Assembly (NCBI GenBank): GCA_020137815.1
Contig: CM035358.1
Location: 7,030,733 to 7,094,732, forward strand
Source: Hormiphora californensis
Lineage: Eukaryota; Ctenophora; Tentaculata; Cydippida; Pleurobrachiidae
Length of the DNA stretch: 64,000 nucleotides
Reading direction: 5' to 3'
A program made the position numbers and the translations under genes. How positions within the stretch are numbered: position 1 is the first letter of the stretch; each line of letters starts with the position of its first letter. This document shows positions 26,601-34,465 of this stretch, one piece after another. The notes beneath the pieces are model-generated. The model had not been told where the DNA came from and made no database searches. It saw nothing but the letters and a program-made list of their open reading frames with translations.

Positions 26601-27322
26601 ACGAGAAGGTGTCTAATTGATAATGAGGTGTGATAATCACCCCCGTGGTGTTCTTCCGTAACATTTCTGTACATTCCCATGATCTAATAAAGGACCCCTC
26701 TGTTACACACTCGCATTGATATGGCTTCATTGATAATGAGGTGTGATAATCACCCCCGTGGTGTTCTTCCGTAACATTTTCATACATTCCCATGATCTTA
26801 TAAAGAACCCCGTTACATTACACACTCGCATTGATATGGCTTCATCTAGAGATCCTGTGATTGGTTAGAATGGTGTCTATGCCCTTTCCAGTGAGCCGTT
26901 TTAAAAACCAATAGGGGGGGAATTGAAGTGTAAAGTAATGAAAAAGGGGGGGGGGGGTGCGGAGGAGGGGGATTGATGAGATCTCTTGAGTCTTGGGTCA
27001 TCTAAAACTTCGAAAATTTTTGAAAAATAAAAAGTAAAAAAACAAATTGTTAAATCACGTCCTTTGTTTGGAAATCCAAAAATTAAATTTTTGCTGATGG
27101 AACCCCCCCTTAGAGATGAAAATTGACTCTCCCCCCTCTAAAATCTCACCATTCTCTCCCCCTATCCCGATGATAAAAAAACAAGTCCCAGGAACTTTTT
27201 CTACGGGCCATTCCTAAGTGGTTTCCCAAAAGCTAATTCAGCAAAACCTTGTACATTCTCCGGGTCCCCTTTCTCTCTCTCTTCTCTCTCTTTTCCCCCC
27301 CCCCATTCTTCTCTCTCTTCTC

Positions 27323-27368
<46 letters not shown>

Positions 27369-30300
27369 TTTCTCTCTCTTTCTCTTCTCTCTCTCTCCTT
27401 CTCTCTCTCTCCCCCTCTCCTCTCCCCCCCCCCCCCCCCTCTCTCTTCCTCTCTCTCTCTCTTCTCTCCCCTTTTTTCTCTTCTTCTTCCCTTCTCTTCC
27501 CCCCCGAGGAAGAAGAAAGGAAAGGGGAGAGAGAAGCGAAAAAGAGAAAAAAAGAGAGAGAAGAAGAGAGAGAGAGAGAGAGGAGGATGGGGAAAGAGAG
27601 AGAGAGGAGAAGAAAGAGAAAAAAAAGAAGAGAAGAGAGGGGGGAGGTACCAGTGAATTTTTTAAAAATTATTTGGAATCCACTTGTCACTTGACAATGG
27701 ACCCGTAGAAATGTTCCTGCTGGACTTGTTTTTCATCATCAGGGAGAGAGAAAGAGAGAGAGAGAGAGAATGTGTGAGATTGTGAGAGGGAGAGAGTCAA
27801 CTTCTATCTCTAGCAGGGTTCCATCAGCAATTATTCAATTTCGGATTTACCAAAGCAAAGGACGTGATTTTATTCCGATTTGTTTCTATACTTTTTATTC
27901 TCACATTTGTTCGAAGTTTTAGATGACCCAAGAGATCTCATCAATTCCCAACCCTCCGCACCCCCCCCCCCCATTCCACATTCACATTTCACATCTCCAC
28001 CCCTATTGGTTGAAAACGGCTCACATGGAAGGACATATGACACCATTCTAACCAATCACAGGATCTCTAGATGAAGCCATATCAATGCGAGTGTGTAATG
28101 TAACGGGGTTCTTTATAAGATCATGGGAATGTATGAAAATGTTACGGAAGAACACCACGGGGGTGATTATCACACCTCATTATCAATGAAGCCATATCAA
28201 TGCGAGTGTGTAACAGAGGGGTCCTTTATTAGATCATGGGAATGTACAGAAATGTTACGGAAGAACACCACGGGGGTGATTATCACACCTCATTATCAAT
28301 TAGACACCTTCTCGTTACCATGACAACCAAGGCAACGGTGGTGTTCTTCCCCTTAACTTTGTAATTGATAAGGAGAAAAAGGAGTTATTTTGTTTAGGAG
28401 AGTTCCTTGGGGGAGGGAGTTCCTTGGGGGAAGGAGTTCCTTGGGGGAAGGAGTTCCTTGGGGGAAGGAGTTCCTTGGGGGAGGAAGTTCCTTGGGGGAA
28501 GGAGTTCTTCCTTTACTGGAGGAGTTCTAGGGAGTTGTTCTTGTGAGAGGGGGGACTTTGAAAGGAGCTCAGTAGTCGATATCTACTGAACCCACTCATT
28601 TTGAAACAAAATGACGGTGTGAGCCAAACAATTCAGTAGTACTTACAATTCAGTAGTACTTACAATTCAGTAGTACTTAAAATTCGGTAGTACTTACAAA
28701 TCAGTAGTACTTACTGCTGATTTATCGTCCAATTTGAACTTTTTAACACTTTTCGAGCGAGCGAACTTGCATCCATTGAAATACATAGTCCAAGCACAGC
28801 CGAAGGAGTAACAGGCCCCACCCAAGCCGTCCATGCCCTGGCAGTGACAGTCCTTCCTAAAGGGTTAAATCATTAATTAAATTAATTATTATCATCTCGA
28901 ACAGTTGATAGCTGGAGAAGGGGGGGTTGTCATGGAAACAAAAAATTCACAAAAACCACTGGTTTTACAACCACGGTAGGGGACTGGTTTAACTAGTCCC
29001 CTACCGCGTTGGGCACATTGCAGTTTGCACAATCCCCTGTTTACGTATCGTGTGACGCTTTGCTGCTAACCTACCGTGGGTTTTTATCACATTGTCGCTG
29101 TGTTGGTATGCCATGCCGTGGTAGAATCCCCGATAAAACTGAGTACACATAGGTCGATCTGTTTTCATCAAAACCTAGTGGGTAGAGGTAGTTATCTTAG
29201 TGTGGGGTGTGGTAGAACAGGGTCGAACAAGGCAAGTGGGGAGATAGTTTGATATTTTGAAGGATGGAAATCAAGGTCAAACTTAATACAATTTGATACG
29301 CAATACGCATACAACGTGCTCGTCGGGAGAAAAACCGGTGAAAAGAAATAGAGATTTATTTCGAGTTAGTACAGTCGGACCCCGATTTAGGGGCCCCCGA
29401 TTTAGTGGACAAGAGCCTTTCCCCCGAGGGTGTCCCTAAATCGGGGTCCGACTGTACATACATATTTCGCAGTAGATATTAGAATACAACATACCATCCC
29501 AGAGACATATAAGAACAGCTTGTACTGAGCTTTCACAGGAGTGTCCCCTTCTATAGCGATAGAAAACACACACTTTCTCCTCTAACGACCTTCTCTGAAT
29601 CACCTGGAAAATATAATTGTTACAGATCGGGGTCAATCAGTTGTTATCATCAACCGACCGAATCAAGTAAGCAACCAATCAGAACTCGTTATTTAGGTCA
29701 CGTGACTGGTTATCAGCCAATCAGGGACCAGCATTCACTGGTTCGGTCGGTTCCTAGTTGTTATAATATCTCACAATTGATGGGTCGCAACTACGTACCG
29801 ACTCAACTGCAGGACAGCCACTCTCAGTTTTAGCCTCCTGCCCCGTCCATTCAATCCTTACCAGCCGCAACTGTCCCGTCTCACATAGCCCAAATCTGAG
29901 GAGACATTTGTTATGTTCTAACCCTCCTTTAAATTTTTTCTCGAGCGGGGCGCGGGAAAACAGGGTCGAGCAGGGCAAGGAGATACTGGGGTGGTGTATA
30001 AAATCAAACACTCAAATCAACACCAAAACCATAAAATGTGTCACCCCCAATTCCATGTGTTTTGGCCAAACACACTCGTGCGACAACTGCTGACAACAGT
30101 TAACGCTCTGAATTTTAGAGCGCGCGCGTTCCCTCACCAGCCATCAAAACAGTGATGTTGGAGATATCAAACACTTGCCAAAAAAGGCCTGACCAACACT
30201 GGCATTTGGGAACTCATATCATAACTATTTAGAAATCGTTTTAACTATGAATTTGCCCTGAATTTGTGACAGATGTGGGAAAATACCTTTGAGCGAGAAT

Positions 30301-30573
30301 GGAAAAGAGGTCATGGGGATTAGAAGCGAAGCCAAGAAGGTTGTAATTCGGTGCTTGATCTGAAACAAAGAGATTTGGGTTGGCATGGTTGGGTTGGGTT
30401 GGGTTGCTCATAAACTGTAAACAACCGACCGGGAGAGTTGTAGTGTCAGTTGTTAGAATAGATCTCACAAATTAACAAGATATCTTCACAAGCAGTCTGA
30501 CACATACCAGTGACATCACCAGGACAAGTGCAGGGTGGTAGTGCATTCAGCTTATCATCCACTTTTCTCCTTT
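23634..30573 (-). CDS. TET: TET methylcytosine dioxygenase, catalytic region (5' incomplete)
   Basis: Thirteen minus-strand exons join in phase: 30573..30508, 30359..30287, 29895..29799, 29603..29495, 29174..29075, 28856..28715, 26468..26361, 26245..26122, 25295..25095, 25036..24909, 24607..24505, 24283..24159 and 23840..23634. They encode at least 526 aa ending in TGA. The TET Cys-rich domain is clear ([28 protein letters not shown]). The double-stranded beta-helix follows with [18 protein letters not shown], whose HRD holds two Fe(II) ligands. RELHVTTP gives the distal His ligand and [12 protein letters not shown] the 2-oxoglutarate Arg. The Ser two residues after that Arg in vertebrate TETs is Ala here. 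TET enzymes oxidise 5-methylcytosine in nuclear DNA. The long low-complexity insert of vertebrate TETs is only a few dozen residues here (exon 9). The C-terminus ends in a Lys-rich, NLS-like tail. The first listed exon starts mid-codon, so upstream exons, possibly a CXXC domain, are missing. Confidence 0.95.
23880..23965. repeat. dispersed GTTCTAACCCTCC...GGGTCGAGCAAGGC repeat
   Basis: One copy of a short family starting TGTTCTAACCCTC(C)TTTACA and ending AACAGGGTCGAGCAAGGC. Other copies or fragments are near 9299, 10163, 24830 (reverse), 26265 (reverse), 29205, 29913, 34852, 44145, 48745 and 52585. The two ends are partly self-complementary (CCTCCTTTACA / TGTAAAGGAGG), as in a tiny MITE. Confidence 0.7.
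25473..25995. mobile_element. hAT-like MITE with poly-G/C termini in a TET intron
   Basis: About 523 bp between inverted ends: a G run then GCGTCACCTTTT and TTTGCCC motifs on the left, GGGCAAAAAAAAGGTGACGC then a C run on the right. It is flanked on both sides by the 8-bp direct repeat GCTTTCTC, the target duplication size of hAT elements. The interior is AT-rich with TTGCCCATTTTTGCCC repeats at both ends. It lies in the intron between TET exons 26245..26122 and 25295..25095. Confidence 0.85.
26303..26371 (-). repeat. 23-bp repeat containing a TET donor
   Basis: Three 23-bp units (plus-strand AACAGCTAGTACCTGATTGTGAA) end on TET exon 26468..26361. On the minus strand each reads ACAATCAG followed by GTA. 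The unit at the exon is the real donor, the second keeps a GT, and in the third it has become TT. Confidence 0.9.
26521..28367. mobile_element. 1.8-kb foldback palindrome inside a TET intron
   Basis: Left and right arms of roughly 680 bp are reverse complements. The outer 300 bp is near-identical, so the same 66-aa open frame appears at 26593..26793 (-) and 28123..28323 (+). The inner 350 bp is more diverged, and the centre (27240-27650) is a CT tract followed by a GA tract. A further short hairpin, TTCCCCTTAACTTTGTAAT and its complement, lies at the left end (26521-26571). Each arm has two tandem copies of a unit with CCATATCAATGCGAGTG. No transposase is encoded. Confidence 0.85.
28400..28510. 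repeat. 18-bp GGAGTTCCTTGGGGGAA minisatellite
   Basis: About six copies of an 18-bp G-rich unit in the TET intron. A 60-aa open frame here is a repeat artefact. Confidence 0.9.
28634..28718 (-). repeat. 17-bp repeat containing a TET donor
   Basis: Five units of 17 bp (plus strand CAGTAGTACTTACAATT) adjoin TET exon 28856..28715. On the minus strand each is GTAAGTACTACTGAATT, a good donor. The copy touching the exon is the functional one, and one inner copy has lost its GT (TTAAGT). Confidence 0.95.
29372..29454. mobile_element. pogo/Tc1-like MITE, CAGTCGGACCCC family
   Basis: 83 bp with CAGTCGGACCCCGATTTA termini and flanking TA, in the TET intron between exons 29603..29495 and 29174..29075. 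Confidence 0.9.
29648..29756. mobile_element. 109-bp hAT-like MITE in a TET intron
   Basis: The inverted ends are degenerate versions of CAGGAACCGACCGAA / TTCGGTCGGTTCCTG, flanked by the 8-bp direct repeat GTTGTTAT. It occupies over half of the 195-bp intron between TET exons 29895..29799 and 29603..29495. The interior contains GTCACGTGAC and CCAAT/ATTGG motifs. Confidence 0.9.
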
Positions 30574-31151
30574 CTGAAAATGAAAATTTTGATTTTCTAC
30601 AAAATTAGATAAATAGTCCATCTCCAACAGTGTGGCTATAACATAAGACAATGGAAATCGGTAACATGTTCCGTTTTATGATGTAATGGCTGTCAGAGCA
30701 TTGGCCTGACTCTGTTCCTATTTCTTCCTACATGCGGAGTGCACGAGAACCTCCGAACCGTGGTTAGAGCATTGACATGACAATGTGATGGTAACTTGTA
30801 TAAAAATTATCAAGAATCCTAAGGATATGGTTGCCAGGCAACCTGCCTGTCCCATCTGAGTTGAGAAATGCATAGTAATAACTCCAACATGATTTAGTGT
30901 TTTGAGATTATTTTAATAAAGATAGGACCGGTACAGACACCTCTTCTTAAAGAATATATTCATTCTACTTTGAGAATAATCAGAACATATAATTCATTGT
31001 AACACCCCCGCATTATTTGAATTTTGATGACAATCAAAGTAGTCAAGATCCATTCAAAGGACAGCTGTTGTTAATAATAACCTCCTTTGACCACGATACC
31101 GTTCTAACAGGTGTGCTGTGAACCGTTCTTTGTTTTCAAGGATTACCTTGT

Positions 31152-31183
31152 CACGTGTCACGTGGAGTACTAGTCATATAAAA
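31152..31183 (+). promoter_or_regulatory. twin E-boxes and TATA box of the SRCR gene
   Basis: Two CACGTG palindromes lie at 31152..31157 and 31159..31164, and TATAAAA at 31177..31183. The start codon is at 31214, only about 30 bp after the TATA box, so the 5' untranslated leader would be very short. E-boxes of this type are bound by bHLH factors such as USF or MITF; occupancy here is inferred. Confidence 0.65.
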
Positions 31184-31213
31184 CTAGCTAACAGTTACCA
31201 CCCTTAAACAGTC

Positions 31214-32878
31214 ATGATGAAGCTTTACGTGTTGATGTTCCTGATTTCCGGAGCAGCAATTACAGCTGTAAAAATTAGTTCGATCTACCTGACTAACAGA
31301 GCAGAATCAGGACGCGATGGAACATATGTTGGATTTCCTCGGATATTTTCGGAGGAGACGAGAGTCTGTGAGGAAGGCTTTAGTGCAAATGAGGCAGATT
31401 TCCTGTGTCGGAAGGCAGGATTCCCTGATGGTGGAACCTTTACCACCTACAACGATCTAGAGAAAAGATACCAGCCAAGCAGAGACGCTTGGTATTGGGG
31501 ATACGTGCATGGAAACCTGACCATTACAAACTGTACAGAAAACGCAACAAGTCTAGCTGACTGTACCTACAATACAGGGATGAACTGCACGATTGACGAA
31601 TCCGTGGCGCTCAAATGTAATCCCGTGTGGACTCTAGAGAAAGTGGAGCTCAAGAGAAATATCAGCACAACTGTAGTGAGTGACAGTTACGGGACGCTGG
31701 TACTCACCATGAAAAGAAGAACTGATGGTTTCCTTAAAAGTGCTTTGGCATATAATGCTAAATATTGGTTTCAAACCAATGCCACTAGGGATTTCTTCTG
31801 CAGAGAGGCAGGGTATCCGCTCGGGGCAGAGGATTATGGAAATAATGGAGATAACCATACTGATAGCCTAGCGGAAATCTTCATTGGTAGCAACTTTACA
31901 CTTAGAGGGGGAGTAGACTGTCCTGTGGATGCACAAGATTTCTCAGAGTGCGGCTTTTGGGCTCCATTTGAAACTGATCCTAGAATTAAATGGGAGAATG
32001 GCATAGTTTTGTACTGCAAGACACCAGAGCCAGGTCCGTGGAACTCTACAGTAACCATAGAAACGGGGCACGGTGAAAACTCAACCACAGGCACCGTCGT
32101 CCTTACAAACCAGGACACATTGAAGAAAGGCCTGATCTGTGGAAAAGACGTGGACCAACATACCGCTGACTTGATTTGTAGGGCAGCGGGATTCCGGTAT
32201 GCTGAAGCAATCGCCACCAACTATGAAGCCCCTCACAATGACCGATTGGACTGCTCGTATGTTAAGGAGAATGAAATCAAGCCGGTCCTATACAATGTAA
32301 CCTGCCCCCTTGACCTTGACGTTTTGTCACAGGAATTTTGCTCTGCTAGCTCTGCTATAAGCGATGACTGTGACGCAGACAGTGCCCTTCACCTAACATG
32401 CACTGACGACATCCCTCCTTCTTCCATCTGGAGGTTGGTTCACATGGCGCTGGCAAGGAACCCTGGAGGAGGCCACAAAGCAGAAGACGTTATCTGGGAT
32501 GGGGACTTTGGGACGGCAGTTGGAACCCTCTACAATCGTGACAATGGCACCTTCCTGACCGGTCTGGTACCCATCAGTGCCATACAGAGGAACCCCTACT
32601 GCAACACCCAGGATATGTGCCGGTCTATCATGGAGGCCTGGTCATCTTCCAGCTATACTGATCATGATTACAGAAGTATCGGAGAACTGGAGGAGCGTGA
32701 GGGGAAAGGTCTCTCGTGTGGTTACATTATCGGAAATGATATGAGGTTCCTGCCAATAAGTAGTATGGACTGTGGGTGCGGAGCCGGAGTTACTATTGAC
32801 GACTGCGGAGATATTGTGGTTTCTTCGAACTCCCTCCAACGTGACCCTGAGGAGGCTCTATGGATAAGCTGCTTCTAG
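31214..32878 (+). CDS. secreted multi-SRCR-domain protein, intronless
   Basis: A single uninterrupted frame of 554 aa starts at MMK. Residues 1-18 form a signal peptide. Four SRCR-like modules follow, at roughly 20-135, 140-270, 275-397 and 405-554. The first shows the six-Cys arrangement at C52, C65, C107, C117, C125 and C135, with the family phrase FLCRKAGFPDGG. Modules two and three keep DFFCREAGYPLG and DLICRAAGF, and the fourth is more diverged. Many NxS/T sequons suggest heavy N-glycosylation. There is no C-terminal membrane segment, so it is probably secreted. SRCR proteins of animals act in recognition, adhesion and innate defence, and sponges have large SRCR repertoires; the ligand is unknown. 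A single exon is unusual for SRCR genes and may indicate retroposition. A polyadenylation signal lies at 33022. Confidence 0.85.
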   Translation: MMKLYVLMFLISGAAITAVKISSIYLTNRAESGRDGTYVGFPRIFSEETRVCEEGFSANEADFLCRKAGFPDGGTFTTYNDLEKRYQPSRDAWYWGYVHGNLTITNCTENATSLADCTYNTGMNCTIDESVALKCNPVWTLEKVELKRNISTTVVSDSYGTLVLTMKRRTDGFLKSALAYNAKYWFQTNATRDFFCREAGYPLGAEDYGNNGDNHTDSLAEIFIGSNFTLRGGVDCPVDAQDFSECGFWAPFETDPRIKWENGIVLYCKTPEPGPWNSTVTIETGHGENSTTGTVVLTNQDTLKKGLICGKDVDQHTADLICRAAGFRYAEAIATNYEAPHNDRLDCSYVKENEIKPVLYNVTCPLDLDVLSQEFCSASSAISDDCDADSALHLTCTDDIPPSSIWRLVHMALARNPGGGHKAEDVIWDGDFGTAVGTLYNRDNGTFLTGLVPISAIQRNPYCNTQDMCRSIMEAWSSSSYTDHDYRSIGELEEREGKGLSCGYIIGNDMRFLPISSMDCGCGAGVTIDDCGDIVVSSNSLQRDPEEALWISCF

Positions 32879-33021
32879 CCGCGAATTGGACCCGGACAAG
32901 AGAAGTGAATATGTATTTAAAGTTTTCAAAACCATTTTTAAACTATTCCATCTAGATGTTTATTTTATTTGTTTAAAACAAAGTTGCTGGTGGTTTTGGT
33001 TTCGAAAACAATTTTGGCTGT

Positions 33022-33027
33022 AATAAA
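33022..33027 (+). terminator. AATAAA polyadenylation signal of the SRCR gene
   Basis: Canonical AATAAA 144 bp after the stop codon, in AT-rich 3' sequence. A degraded CAGTCGGACCCC-type element follows at about 33045-33110. Confidence 0.6.
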
Positions 33028-33288
33028 ACAGACTGGCCTTGGCGGGGGCCCCCTAGGTCACAATCTGTCTAATTTACCGGGCAAAACCCTTCCCCCGGAT
33101 CGGGGTCCAATTTCAACAACTTGTTGGCTAAAATAAGACCGCGGATCCGGAACAGATATACTAACTATTGCTGTACTTACTGCTGCTGTTGTTGTTGGAT
33201 TTCTGGTTTCCTCCATGACTCATTTCTCATGTTTGTTTGTACAATCCAGCGCCCCTACATCCCCCTACAAAACATATGACGTCAAGGG

Positions 33289-33468
<180 letters not shown>

Positions 33469-33630
33469 TAACCTGGCTGCTATAAATACGATCCATGATC
33501 CGGTGCCTTCGCGGTGGTTATGAATGATTAAGTTAACCACTTAACTTAACCACTTAGATTAATCAGAAAGAGATCGTGAGAGATCACGCACGAAGAGGAC
33601 CTCTACCACTAGGAATGCACACATTAGAAA

Positions 33631-33722
33631 CAGGAACCGACCGAATCAGGAAATACTAGTCCCTGATTGGCTGATAACCAGTCACGTGACCTAAACAAAG
33701 AGTTCTGATTGGTCGGTTCCTG
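33631..33722. mobile_element. hAT-like MITE, CAGGAACCGACC family
   Basis: 92 bp from CAGGAACCGACCGAA to GGTCGGTTCCTG, with the 8-bp direct repeat ATTAGAAA on both sides. The right end is slightly shortened. The interior carries GTCACGTGACC and inverted CCAAT motifs. Confidence 0.92.
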
Positions 33723-34008
33723 ATTAGAAACTTCACACGATCATTCAACTGAGAAAAATACAGAAAATATTAATGAATGGTCAGCAAACACACAGTGAGC
33801 AATAAAATATAAATAACAACAATGAAAACAATGAAAAACCAATTTATACCACCAATTCCTGTACAGTATTTTACCCCTAGCAACGCGGACGAGTCTCTAC
33901 GCAATATATCTGAAGTCGACGGTACTGTAATCTGCAGTATTTCCATCTCTTACTTTTCTGTTTGAAGTAAATCACATCGCGGCTTGTCAATACCACGTGT
34001 CAACTCAG

Positions 34009-34117
34009 CAGGAACCGACCGAATCAGGAAATACTGGTCCCTGATTGGCTGATAACCAGTCACCTGACCTAAATAAAGAGTTCTGATTGGTTGTTTACTT
34101 GGTTCGGTCGGTTCCTG
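34009..34117. mobile_element. hAT-like MITE, CAGGAACCGACC family
   Basis: 109 bp, intact termini CAGGAACCGACCGAA / TTCGGTCGGTTCCTG, flanked by the 8-bp direct repeat CAACTCAG. Confidence 0.95.
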
Positions 34118-34465
34118 CAACTCAGTTTTCTGTCGACTATGCTTTCCTCACTCACAACTTCCATTCTCAGCACATTGGAATCAGCTTTACAGCAATTCAA
34201 CAAAAACAGCGATTCTGCAACAGCAACTCAACAGTTAAACCGTGGATGCACTTCTTTTCCTCTCTGATCAACCAGAACATGATTATATTTCAGTGGTGAT
34301 GGTCGGTGGTCCAGTATATGCCTCTCTCCTTTCCTCCATCAACCAATCTACCATCCCAAATTTAGTTAATTCCTATATATCCACATTTTTTTCCTCTCTC
34401 TGATCACATAATTATGCCTCTCAAAGCCCCTCCCCAGTCCCCTCCCTCTACCATCTCACTTCTCA

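Noticed and set aside
27218-27694. Ser/Leu- and Arg/Glu-rich open frames of 135-158 aa
   Set aside because: Produced by the CT/GA centre of the palindrome.
26593-28323. Identical 66-aa frames on opposite strands
   Set aside because: They are the two arms of one inverted repeat, not duplicated genes.
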